Shown piece by piece: positions 22,967 through 34,090 of a stretch of DNA of 64,000 nt. Positions within the stretch are counted from its first letter, which is position 1, and each line of letters begins with the position of its first letter. The notes below the pieces were generated by a model. It was not told where the DNA came from. It ran no database searches and saw only the letters and a list, made by a program, of their open reading frames with translations. This stretch comes from Camelus bactrianus. Lineage: Eukaryota; Chordata; Mammalia; Artiodactyla; Camelidae. The stretch lies in NCBI RefSeq assembly GCF_048773025.1, contig NC_133555.1, positions 55,313,206 to 55,377,205 of the forward strand, in the 5' to 3' direction. The position numbers and the translations under genes were made by a program.

Positions 22967-24460
22967 CGGGTTTCAGGAGGTACATTTTCTCTGCTTTCTC
23001 AGTCTTTTTCCTAGTGCCGGTTTGAAGTTCCTCCAGTTTTCACTGTCAATCAAAGTTGGAGCTAGTACCTCCTTATATAAATGCATGGAATGGAGTTTGC
23101 AATTGAAAAGAATCTTTGTGTTCCCAACAAGCTAGGTGAAGGACGGCTTTCACACACACTTATCTCTCAGAACTGAGCAAGTGGAGAGACGTTCGTTCAT
23201 CTAGCACCAAGGGAACGGGTTGCAGGGGACACTTTTTCTCTGCTTTCTCAGTCTGTTTCCTAGTGCCGGTTTAAAGTTCCTGCAGTTTTCACTGTCAAAC
23301 CGAGTTGGAGCTGCTACCTCCCCATATATATGTATGGAATGGATTTTGCAACTGAAAAGAAACTTTGTGTTCCCAACAAGCTGGGTGAAGGACGGCTTTC
23401 ACACACACTTATCTCTCAGAACTGAGCAAGTGGAGAGACGTTCGTTCATCTAGCACCAAGGGAACGGTTTGCAGGAGACACTTTTTCTCTGCTTTCTCAG
23501 AATTTTTCCTAGTGCCGGTTTGAATTTCCTGCAGTTTTCACTGTCAAACAAAGTTGGAGCTAGTACCTCCTTATATAGATGCATGGAATGGAGTTTGCAA
23601 CTGAAAAGAAACTTTGTGTTCTCAACAAGCTAGGTGAAGGACGGCTTTCACACACACTTAACTCTCAGAACTGAGCAAGTGGAGAGACGTTCGTTCATCT
23701 AGCACCAAGGGAACGGTTTGCAGGGGACACTTTTTCTCTGCTTTCTCAGTCTGTTTCCTAGTGCCGGTTTGAAGTTCCTGCAGTTTTCACTGTCAAACCG
23801 AGTTGGAGCTACTACCTCCCCATATATTTGTATGGAATGGATTTTGCAACTGAAAAGAAACTTTGTGTTCCCAACAAGCTGGGTGAAGGACGGCTTTCAC
23901 ACACACTTATCTCTCAGAACTGAGCAAGTGGAGAGACGTTCGCTCATCTAGCACCAAGGGAACGGTTTGCAGGAGACACTTTTTCTCTGCTTTCTCAGAA
24001 TTTTTCCTAGTGCCTGTTTGAAGTTCCTGCAGTTTTCACTGTCAAACAAAGTTGGAGCTAGTACCTCCTTATATAGATGCATGGAATGGAGTTTGCAACT
24101 GAAAAGAAACTTTGTGTTCTCAACAAGCTAGGTGAAGGACGGCTTTCACACACACTTAACTCTCAGAACTCAGCAAGTGGAGAGACGTTCGTTCATCTAG
24201 CACTAAGGGAACGGGTTGCAGGAGACACTTTTTCTCTGCTTTTTCAGACTGTTTCCTAGTGCCGGTTTGAAGTTCCTGCAGTTTTCACTGTCAAACCGAG
24301 TTGGAGCTAATACCTCCCCATATATATGTATGGAATGAGGTTTGCAACTGTAAAGAAACTTTGTGTTCCCAACAAGCTAGGTGAAGGACGGCTTTCACAC
24401 ACACTTATCTCTCAGAACTGAGCAAGTGGAGAGACGTTCGTTCATCTAGCACCAAGGGAA
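22967..24460. repeat. 6-monomer HOR, copy 1, with internal dimer expansion
   Basis: Monomer order by marker: TTTCAGGAGGTAC (22,971), GCAGGGGACAC (about 23,222), CAGAATTTTTCC (about 23,499), GCAGGGGACAC again (about 23,720), CAGAATTTTTCC again (about 23,996), then a CTAAGGG monomer. The second and third monomers are duplicated as a 498-bp dimer, while the last two positions present in the next copy are absent. Total length is still six monomers (1,494 bp). Confidence 0.85.
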
Positions 24461-25954
24461 CGGGTTTCAGGAGGTACATTTTCTCTGCATTCTCAGTCTT
24501 TTTCCTAGTGCCGGTTTGAAGTTCCTGCAGTTTTCACTGTCAATCAAAGTTGGAGCTAGTACCTCCTTATATAAATGCATGGAATGGAGTTTGCAATTGA
24601 AAAGAATCTTTGTGTTCCCAACAAGCTAGGTGAAGGACGGCTTTCACACACACTTATCTCTCAGAACTGAGCAAGTGGAGAGACGTTCGTTCATCTAGCA
24701 CCAAGGGAACGGGTTGCAGGGGACACTTTTTCTCTGCTTTCTCAGTCTGTTTCCTAGTGCCGGTTTGAAGTTCCTGCAGTTTTCACTGTCAAACAGAGTT
24801 GGAGCTACTACCTCCCCATATATATGTATGGAATGGATTTTGCAACTGAAAAGAAACTTTGTGTTCCCAACAAGCTGGGTGAAGGACGGCTTTCACACAC
24901 ACTTATCTCTCAGAACTGAGCAAGTGGAGAGACGTTCGTTCATCTAGCACCAAGGGAACGGTTTGCAGGAGACACTTTTTCTCTGCTTTCTCAGAATTTT
25001 TCCTAGTGCCGGTTTGAAGTTCCTGCAGTTTTCACTGTCAAACAAAGTTGGAGCTAGTACCTCCTTATATAGATGCATGGAATGGAGTTTGCAACTGAAA
25101 AGAAACTTTGTGTTCTCAACAAGCTAGGTGAAGGACGGCTTTCACACACACTTAACTCTCAGAACTCAGGAAGTGGAGAGACGTTCGTTCATCTAGCACT
25201 AAGGGAACGGGTTGCAGGAGACACTTTTTCTCTGCTTTTTCAGACTGTTTCCTAGTGCCGGTTTGAAGTTCCTGCAGTTTTCACTGTCAAACCGAGTTGG
25301 AGCTAATACCTCCCCATATATATGTATGGAATGAGGTTTGCAACTGTAAAGAAACTTTGTGTTCCCAACAAGCTAGGTGAAGGACGGCTTTCACACACAC
25401 TTATCTCTCAGAACTGAGCAAGTGGAGAGACGTTCGTTCATCTAGCACCAATGGAACGGGTTGCAGGAGAAACTTTTTCTCTGCTTTCTCAGTCTGTTTC
25501 CTAGTGCCGGTTTGAAGTTCCTGTAGTTTTCACTGTCAAACCGAGTTGGAGCTGGTAAATCCCCATATATATGTATGGAATGGAGTTTGCAACTGAAAAG
25601 AAACTTTGTGTTCCCAACAAGCTAGGTGAAGGACGGCTTTCACACACACTTATCTCTCAGAAATGAGCAAGTGGAGAGACGTTCGTTCATCTAGCACCAA
25701 GGGAACGGGTTGCAGGAGACACTATTTCTCTGCTTTCTCAGGCTTTTTACTAGTGCCGGTTTGAAGTTCCTGCAGTTTTCAATGTCAAACCGAGTTGGAG
25801 CTAGTACCTCCCCATATATATGTATGGAATGGAGTTTGCAACTGAAAAGAAACTTTGTGTTCCCAACAAGCTAGGTGAAGGACGGCTTTCACACACACTT
25901 ATCTCTCAGAACTGAGCAAGTGGAGAGACGTTCGTTCATCTAGCACCAAGGGAA
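24461..25954. repeat. 6-monomer HOR, copy 2
   Basis: Order: TTTCAGGAGGTAC (24,465), GCAGGGGACAC (about 24,716), CAGAATTTTTCC (about 24,992), CTAAGGG (about 25,199), a CCTGTAGTTTTC / GGTAAATCC monomer (about 25,519), and a GGCTTTTTACTAG / CAATGTC monomer (about 25,741). It starts exactly 1,494 bp after the corresponding base of copy 1. This looks like the fuller arrangement of the unit. Confidence 0.82.
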
Positions 25955-27120
25955 CAAGTTGCAGGAGATACTTTTTCTCTGCTTTCTCAGTTTTTTTTCC
26001 TAGTGCCGGTTTGAAGTTCCTGCTGTTTTCTCTGTCAAACAAAGTTGGAGCTAGTACCTCCTTATGTAGATGCATGGAATGGAGTTTGCAATTGAAAAGA
26101 ATCTTTGTGTTCCCAACAAGCTAGGTAAAGGACTGCTTTCACACACACTTATCTCTCAGAACTGAGCAATTGGAGAGACGTTTGTTCATCTAGCACCAAG
26201 GGAATGTGTTGCTGGAGACACTATTTCTCTGCTTTCTTCATCTTTTTCCTAGTGCCGGTTTGAAGTTCCTGCAGTTTTCACTGTCAAACCGAGTTGGAGC
26301 TAGTACCTCCCCATATATATGTATGGAATGGAGTTTGCAACTGAAAAGAAACTTTGTGTTCCCAACAAGCTAGGTGAAGGACGGCTTTCACACACACTTA
26401 TCTCTCAGAACTGAGCAAGTGGAGAGACGTTCGTTCATCTAGCACCAAGGGAACGGTTTGCAGGAGACACTTTTTCTCTGCTTTCTCAGTCTTTTTCCTA
26501 GTGCCGGTTTGAAGTTCCTGCAGTTTTCACTGTCAAACAAAGTTGGAGCTAGTACCTCCTTATATAGATGCATGGAATGGAGTTTGCAACTGAAAAGAAA
26601 CTTTGTGTTCTCAACAAGCTAGGTGAAGGACGGCTTTCACACACACTTAACTCTCAGAACAGAGCAAGTGGAGAGACATTCGTTCATCTAGCACTAAGGG
26701 AACGGGTTGCAGGAGACACTTTTTCTCTGCTATTTCAGACTGTTTCCTAGTGCCGGTTTGAAGTTCCTGCAGTTTTCACTGTCAAACCGAGTTGGAGCTA
26801 ATATCTCCCCATATAAATGTATGGAATGAAGTTTGCAACTGTAAAGAAACTTTGTGTTCCCAACAAGCTAGGTGAAGGACGGCTTTCACACACACTTATC
26901 TCTCAGAACTGAGCAAGTGGAGAGACGTTCGTTCATCTAGCACCAAGGGAACGGGTTGCAGGAGAAACTTTTTCTCTGCTTTCTCAGTCTGTTTCCTAGT
27001 GCCGGTTTGAAGTTCCTGTAGTTTTCACTGTCAAACCGAGTTGGAGCTGGTAAATCCCCATATTTATGTATGGAATGGAGTTTGCAACTGAAAAGAAACT
27101 TTGTGTTCCCAACAAGCTAG
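25955..27120. repeat. 6-monomer HOR, copy 3 (diverged, incomplete)
   Basis: Starts 1,494 bp after copy 2. It contains CAATTGAAAAGAATC (about 26,090), a TATAGATGCATGG monomer (about 26,560), a CTAAGGG monomer (about 26,694) and the CCTGTAGTTTTC / GGTAAATCC monomer (about 27,014). A T-run is one base longer near 25,990 (CAGTTTTTTTTCC). More divergent from copies 1 and 2 than they are from each other. Confidence 0.75.
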
Positions 27121-27950
27121 GTGAAGAATGGCTTTCACACACAATTATCTCTCGGAAATGAGCACGTGGATAGACGTTCGTTCATCTAGCACCAAGGGAA
27201 CGGGTTGCAGGAGACACTTTTTCTCTGCTTTCTCAGTCTGTTTCCTAGTGCCGGTTTGAAGTTCCTGCAGTTTTCACTGTCAAACCGAGTTGGAGCTAGT
27301 ACCTCCCCATATATATGTATGGAATGGAGTTTGGAACTAAAAAGAAACTTTGTGTTCCCAACAAGCTAGGTGAAGGATGGCTTTCACACGCACTTATCAC
27401 TCGGAACTGAGCACGTGGAGAGAGTTTCGTTCATCAAGCACCAAGGGAACGGGTTGCAGGAGACACTATTTCTCTGCTTTCTCAGTCTGTTTCCTAGTGC
27501 CGGTTTGAAGTTCCTGCAGTTTTCACTGTCAAACCGAGTTGGAGCTAGTACCTCCCCATATATATGTATGGAATGGAGTTTGCAACTGAAAAGAAACTTT
27601 GTGTTCCCAACAAACTAGGTGAAGGACGGCTTTCACACACACTTATCTCTCAGAACTGAGCAAGTGGAGAGACGTTCGTTCATCTAGCACCAAGGGAACG
27701 GGTTCCAGGAGACACTATTTCTCTGCTTTCTCAGTATTTTTCCTAGTGCCGTTTTGAAGTTCCTGCAGTTTTCACTGTCAAACCGAGTTGGAGCTAGTAC
27801 CTCCCCATATATATGAATGGAATGGAGTTTGCAACTGAAACGAAACTTTGTGTTCCCAACAAGCTAGGTGAAGGACGGCTTTCACACACACTTATCTCTC
27901 AGAACTGAGCAAGTGGAGAGACGTTCGTTCATCTAGCACCAAGGGAACGG
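27121..27950. repeat. Linking monomers
   Basis: About 3.3 monomers. One, near 27,370-27,620, carries CACACGCACTTATC, GAGCACGTGGAGAGAG and CATCAAGCACC. It is the same rare type seen near 9,960, 13,445 and 17,175, so it is a displaced relative of the 14-mer block. No other sequence. Confidence 0.7.
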
Positions 27951-29195
27951 GTTGAAGGAGATACTTTTTCTCTGCTTTCTCAGTCTTTTTCCTAGTGCCG
28001 GTTTGAAGTTCCTTCACTTTTCCCTGTCAAACAAAGTTGGAGCTAGTACCTCCTTATATAGATGCATGGAATGGAGTTTGCAACTGAAAAGAATCTTTGT
28101 GTTCCCAACTAGCTAGGTGAAGGACGGCTTTCACACACACTTATCACTCAGAAATGAGCAAGTGGAGAGACATTCGTTCATTTAGCACTAAGGGAACGGG
28201 TTGCAGGTGACAATATTTCTCTGCTTTCTCAGACTGTTTCCTAGTGCCGGTTTGAAGTTCCTGCAGTTTTCACTGTCAAAAAGATTTGGAGGTAATACCT
28301 CCCCATATATATGTATGGAATGAAGTTTGCAACTGAAAAGAAAATTTGTGTTCCCAACAAGCTAGGTGAAGGACGGCTTTCACACACACTTATCTCTCAG
28401 AACTGAGCAAGTGGAGAGACGTTCGTTCATCTAGCACCAAGGGAACGGGTTGCAGGAGACAATTTTTCTCTGCTTTCTCAGTCTGTTTCCTAGTGCCAGT
28501 TTGAAGTTCCTGCAGTTTTCACTGTAAAACCGAGTTGGAGGTAGTACCTCCCCAAATATATGTATGGAATTTAGTTTGCAAATGAAAAGAAACTTTGTGT
28601 TCCCAACAAGCTTGGTGAAGGACGGCTTTCACACACATTTATCTCTCAGAAATGAGCAAGTGGAGAGACGTTCGTTCATCTAGCACCAATGGAATGGGTT
28701 GCAGGAGACACTTTTTCTCTGCTTTCTCAGTCTGTTTCCTAGTGCCGGTTTGAAGTTACTGCAGTTTTCACTGTCAAACCGAGTTGGAGCTAGTACATCC
28801 CCATATATATGTATGGAATGGAGTTGGCAACTGAAAAGAAACTTTGTGTTCCCAACAAGCTACGTGAAGGACGGCTTTCACACACACTTATCTCTCAGAA
28901 CTGAGCAAGTGGAGAGACGTTCGTTCATCTAACACCAAGGGAACGGGTTGCAGGAGACACTATTTCTCTGCTTTCTCAGTCTTTTTCCTAGTGCCGGTTT
29001 GAAGTTCCTGCAGTTTTCACTGTAAAACCGAGTTGGAGCTAGTACCTCCCCATATATATGTATGGAATGGAGTTTGCAACTGAAAAGAAACTTTGTGTTC
29101 CCAACAAGCTAGGTGAAGGACGGCTTTCACACACACTTATATCTCAGAACTGAGCAAGTGGAGAGACGTTCGTTCATCTAGCACCAAGGGAACGG
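27951..29195. repeat. 5-monomer HOR, copy 1 (1,245 bp)
   Basis: GTTGAAGGAG at 27,951 recurs at 29,196, exactly 5 x 249 bp later. Other shared markers: a GGAGGTAATACCTCC palindrome (28,288/29,533), GGAGTTGGCAAC (about 28,821/30,066), CATCTAACACC (about 28,926/30,171) and CACTTATATCTC (about 29,136/30,381). Copy 1 differs at a few bases (CCTTCACTTTTCC, AACTAGCTAGG). Confidence 0.86.
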
Positions 29196-30440
29196 GTTGA
29201 AGGAGATACTTTTTCTCTGCTTTCTCAGTCTTTTTCCTAGTGCCGGTTTGAAGTTCCTGCAGTTTTCCCTGTCAAACAAAGTTGGAGCTAGTACCTCCTT
29301 ATATAGATGCATGGAATGGAGTTTGCAACTGAAAAGAATCTTTGTGTTCCCAACAAGCTAGGTGAAGGACGTCTTTCACACACACTTATCTCTCAGAAAT
29401 GAGCAAGTGGAGAGACATTCGTTCATTTAGCACTAAGGGAACGGGTTGCAGGTGACAATATTTCTCTGCTTTCTCAGACTGTTTCCTAGTGCCGGTTTGA
29501 AGTTCCTGCAGTTTTCACTGTCAAACAGATTTGGAGGTAATACCTCCCCATATATATGTATGGAATGAAGTTTGCAACTGAAAAGAAAATTTGTGTTCCC
29601 AACAAGCTAGGTGAAGGACGGCTTTCACACACACTTATCTCTCAGAACTGAGCAAGTGGAGAGACGTTCGTTCATCTAGCACCAAGGGAACGGGTTGCAG
29701 GAGAAAATTTTTCTCTGCTTTCTCAGTCTGTTTCCTAGTGCCAGTTTGAAGTTCCTGCAGTTTTCACTGTAAAACCGAGTTGGAGGTAGTACCTCCCAAA
29801 ATATATGTATGGAATTTAGTTTGCAAATGAAAAGAAACTTTGTGTTCCCAACAAGCTAGGTGAAGGACGGCTTTCACACACATTTATCTCTCAGAACTGA
29901 GCAAGTGGAGAGACGTTCGTTCATCTAGCACCAAGGGAACGGGTTGCAGGAGACACTTTTTCTCTGCTTTCTCAGTCTGTTTCCTAGTGCCGGTTTGAAG
30001 TTACTGCAGTTTTCACTGTCAAACCGAGTTGGAGCTAGTACCTCCCCATATATATGTATGGAATGGAGTTGGCAACTGAAAAGAAACTTTGTGTTCCCAA
30101 CAAGCTACGTGAAGGACGGCTTTCACACACACTTATCTCTCAGAACTGAGCAAGTGGAGAGACGTTCGTTCATCTAACACCAAGGGAACGGTTTGCAGGA
30201 GACACTATTTCTCTGCTTTCTCAGTCTTTTTCCTAGTGCCGGTTTGAAGTTCCTGCAGTTTTCACTGTAAAACCGAGTTGGAGCTAGTACCTCCCCATAT
30301 ATATGTATGGAATGGACTTTGCAACTGAAAAGAAACTTTGTGTTCCCAACAAGCTAGGTGAAGGACGGCTTTCACACACACTTATATCTCAGAACTGAGC
30401 AAGTGGAGAGACGTTCGTTCATCTAGCACCAAGGGAACGG
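29196..30440. repeat. 5-monomer HOR, copy 2
   Basis: Matches the previous block at a constant offset of 1,245 bp to near 30,440. Contains the second member of each marker pair. Several monomers already have TGTAAAAC (near 29,768 and 30,266) while keeping the domain I AGCTAGTA or AGGTAGTA, so they are intermediate between the two domains. Confidence 0.86.
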
Positions 30441-31149
30441 GTTGCAGGAGACACTTTTCCTCTGCTTTCTCAGTCTTTTTCCTAGTGCCGTTTTGAAGTT
30501 CCTGCAGTGTTCACTGTCAAAGAAAGTTGGAGCTAGTACCTACTTAAATAGATGCATGGAATGGAGTTTGCAACTGAAAAGAAACTTTGTGTTCCCAACA
30601 AGCTAGGTGAAGGACGGCTTTCACACACACTTATCCCTCAGAACTGAGCAAGTGGAGAGACGTTCTTTCATCTAGCACCAAGGGAACTGGTTGCAGGAGA
30701 CTCTATTTCTCTGCTTTCTCAGTATTTTTCCTAGTGCCGGTTTGAAGTTCCTGCAGTTATCACTGTAAAACCGAGTTGGAGCTAGTAACTCCCCATATAT
30801 ATTTATGGAATGGAGTTTGCAACTGAAAAGAAACTTTGTGTTCCCAACAAGATAGGTGAAGGACGGCTTTCACACACACTTATCTCTCAGAACTGAGCAA
30901 GTGGAGAGACGTTCGTTCATCTAGCACCAAGGGAACGGGTTGCAGGAGACAATTTTTCTCTGATTTCTCAGTCTGTTTCCTAGTGCCAGTTTGAAGTTCC
31001 TGCAGTTTTCACTGTAAAACCGAGTTGGAGCTTGTACCTCCCCATATATATGTATGGAATGGAGTTTGCAACTGAAAAGAAACTTTGTGTTCCCAAAAAC
31101 TAGTTGAAGGACGGCTTTCACACACACTTATCTCTCAGAACTGAGCAAG
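30441..31149. repeat. Domain I / domain II transition zone
   Basis: Holds the last monomer of the TAGATGCATGG type (about 30,550, with TCAAAGAAAG). It is followed by a monomer with TGTAAAAC and AGCTAGTA (about 30,765), then the first with TGTAAAAC and AGCTTGTA (about 31,015). The first short unit ending CCCAAAAACTAG is at about 31,094. The change is stepwise over about two to three monomers, with no foreign DNA at the boundary. Confidence 0.75.
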
Positions 31150-31895
31150 TGGAGAGACGGTCGTTCATCTAGCACCAAGGGAACGGGTTGCAGGAGACAC
31201 ATTTTCTCTGCTTTCTCAGTCTGTTTCCTAGTGCCGGTTTGAAGTTCCTGCAGTTTTCACTGTAAAACCGAGTTGGAGCTTGTACCTCCCCATATATATG
31301 TATGGAATGGAGTTTGCAACTGAAAAGAAACTTTGTGTTCCCAAAAACTAGTTGAAGGACGGCTTTCACACACACTTATCTCTCAGAACTGAGCAAGTGG
31401 GGAGACGTTCGTTCATCTAGCACCAAGGGAACGGGTTGCAGGAGACACATTTTCTCTGCTTTCTCAGTCTGTTTCCTAGTGCCGGTTTGATGTTCCTGCA
31501 GTTTTCACTGTAAATCCGTGTTGGAGCTTGTACCTCCCCATATATATATATGGAATGGAGTTTGCAACTGAAAAGAAACTTTGTGTTCCTAACAAACTAC
31601 GTGAAGCACGGCTTTCACACACACTTATCTCTCGGAACTGAGCAAGTGGAGAGACGTTCGTTCATCTAGCACCAAGGGAACGGGATGCAGGAGACACTTT
31701 TTCTCTGCTTTCTCAGTCTTTTTCCTAGTGCCGGTTTGAAGTTCCTGCATTTTTCACTGTAAAACCGAGTTGGAGCTTTTACCTCCCCATATATATGTAT
31801 GGAATGGAGTTTGCAACTGAAAAGAAACTTTGTGTTCCCAATAAGCTATGTGAAGGACGGCTTTCACTCACACACATCTCTCAGAACTGAGCAAG
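31150..31895. repeat. 3-monomer HOR, copy 1 (746 bp)
   Basis: Markers GAGACGGTCG (about 31,155), CCCAAAAACTAG (about 31,340), GTGGGGAGACG (about 31,398), TATATATATATGG (about 31,532) and CTTTCACTCACAC (about 31,862) are repeated 746 bp downstream (3 x 249 minus 1; the CCCAAAAACTAG unit is short by 2 bp). Confidence 0.85.
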
Positions 31896-32641
31896 TGGAG
31901 AGACGGTCGTTCATCTAGCACCAAGGGAACGGGTTGCAGGAGACACATTTTCTCTGCTTTCTCAGTCTGTTTCCTAGTGCCGGTTTGAAGTTCCTGCAGT
32001 TTTCACTGTAAAACCGAGTTGGAGCTTGTACCTCCCCATATATATGTATGGAATGGAGTTTGAAACTGAAAAGAAAATTTGTGTTCCCAAAAACTAGTTG
32101 AAGGACGGCTTTCACACACACTTATCTCTCAGAACTGAGCAAGTGGGGAGACGTTCGTTCATCTAGCACCAAGGGAACGGGTTGCAGGAGACACATTTTC
32201 TCTGCTTTCTCAGTCTGTTTCCTAGTGCCGGTTTGATGTTCCTGCAGTTTTCACTGTAAATCCGTGTTGGAGCTTGTACTTCCCCATATATATATATGGA
32301 ATGGAGTTTGCAACTGAAAAGAAACTTTGTGTTCCTAACAAACTACGTGAAGCACGGCTTTCACACACACTTATCTCTCGGAACTGAGCAAGTGGAGAGA
32401 CGTTCGTTCATCTAGCACCAAGGGAACGGGTTGCAGGAGACACTTTTTCTCTGCTTTCTCAGTCTTTTTCCTAGTGCCGGTTTGAAGTTCCTGCATTTTT
32501 CACTGTAAAACCGAGTTGGAGCTTTTACCTCCCCATATATATGTATGGAATGGAGTTTGCAACTGAAAAGAAACTTTGTGTTCCCAATAAGCTATGTGAA
32601 GGACGGCTTTCACTCACACACATCTCTCAGAACTGAGCAAG
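31896..32641. repeat. 3-monomer HOR, copy 2
   Basis: Nearly identical to copy 1. Differences include GAAACTGAAAAGAAAATTTG near 32,061 and GTACTTCCCC near 32,277. A further partial copy of the first two monomers lies at about 33,150-33,600 (CCCAAAAACTAG near 33,332, GAGACGGTCG near 33,392, TATATATATATGG near 33,530). Confidence 0.83.
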
Positions 32642-34090
32642 TGGAGAGACGTTCGTTCATCTAGCACCAAGTGAACGCGTTGCAGGTGACACTTTTTCTC
32701 TGCTTTCTCAGTCTGTTTCCTAGTGCCGGTTTGAAGTTCCTGCAGTTTTCACTGTAAAACCGAGTTGGAGCTTGTACCTCCCCGTATATATGTATGGAAT
32801 GGAGTTTGCAACTGAAAAGAAACTTTGTGTTCCCAACAAGATAGGTGAAGGGCGGCTTTCACACACAATTATCTCTCAGAACTGAGCAAGTGGAGAGACG
32901 TTCGTTCATCTAGCACCAAGGGAACCGGTTGCAGGAGACACTTTTTCTCTGCTTTCTCAGTCTGTTTCCTAGTGCCGGTTTGAAGTTCCTGCAGTTTTCA
33001 CTGGAAAAACTAGTTGGAGCTAGTACCACACCATATAAATGTATGGATTGGAGTTTGCAACTGAAAAGAAACTTTGTGTTCCCAACAAGCTAGGTGAAGT
33101 TCGGCTTTCACACACACTTATCTCTCAGAACTGAGCAAGTGGAGAGACGTTCGTTCATCTAGCACCAACGGAACGGGTTGCAGTAGACACTATTTCTCTG
33201 CTTTCTCAGTCTGTTCCCTAGTGCCGGTTTGAAGTTCCTGCAGTTTTCACTGTAAAACCGAGTTGGAGCTTGTACCTCCCCATATATATGTATGGAATGG
33301 AGTTTGCAACTGAAAAGAAACTTTGTGTTCCCAAAAACTAGTTGAAGGACGGCTTTCACACACACTTATCTCTCAGAACTGAGCAAGTGGAGAGACGGTC
33401 GTTCATCTAGCACCAAGGGAACGGGTTGCAGGAGACACATTTTCTCTGCTTTCTCAGTCTGTTTCCTAGTGCCGGTTTGATGTTCCTGCAGTTTTCACTG
33501 TAAAACCGTTTTGGAGCTTGTACCTCCCCATATATATATATGGAATGGAGTTTGCAACTGAAAAGAAACTTTGTGTTCCTAACAAACTAGGTGAAGAACG
33601 GCTTTCACACACACTTATCTCTCGGAACTGAGCAAGTGGAGAGACGTTCGTTCATCTAGCTCCAAGGGAACGGGTTGCAGGAGACACTTTTTCTCTGCTT
33701 TCTCAGTCTGTTTCCTAGTGCCGGTTTGAAGTTCCTGCAGTTTTCACTGTAAAACCGAGTTTGAGCTTGTACCTCCCCGTATATATGTATGGAATGGAAT
33801 TTGCAACTGAAAAGAAACTTTGTCTTCCCAACAAGGTAGGTGAAGGGCGGCTTTAACACACACTTATCTCTCAGAACTGAGCAAGTGGAGAGACGTTCGT
33901 TCATCTAGCACCAAGGGAACCGGTTGCAGGAGACACTTTTTCTCTGCTTTCTCAGGCTGTTTCCTAGTGCCGGTTTGAATTTCATGCAGTTTTCACTGTA
34001 AAACCGTGTTGGAGCTTGTACCATCCCATATATATTTATGGAATGGAGTTTGCAACTGAAAAGAAACTTTGTATTCCCAACAGCCTAGTT
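32642..34090. repeat. Linking monomers between the trimer and the 14-mer HOR
   Basis: About six monomers. They include one with the AGTGAACGCGTTGCAGG marker (32,670) that becomes a regular HOR marker from 51.8 kb on, and a partial trimer copy. One unit reads CACTGGAAAAACTAG near 33,000, related to the GGAAAACCTAG slot of the following HOR. No unique sequence. Confidence 0.7.

Larger units (their letters stand above)
1..30619. repeat. Domain I: monomers mainly of the C148 / A165 type
   Basis: Most monomers here read TGTCAAAC at unit positions 146-153 and GAGCTAGTACC around 165. The alternative TGTAAAAC occurs in a minority that recur in particular HOR slots (for example near 2,390, 5,625, 6,370, 8,360, 12,097, 18,565, 20,805 and 28,523). 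A second sub-family with a TATAGATGCATGG segment (it contains an NsiI site) is scattered here, for example near 11,130, 14,615, 19,097, 21,337, 23,575 and 24,070. Its last copy is near 30,550, and I see none to the right of it. Several subsidiary monomer types recur in ordered blocks. Confidence 0.85.

Noticed and set aside
30920-31130. An orientation switch of the repeat near 31 kb, suggested by open frames moving from the plus to the minus strand
   Set aside because: All landmarks keep the same orientation on both sides. The change in open frames comes from C148A creating TAA in the plus frame.
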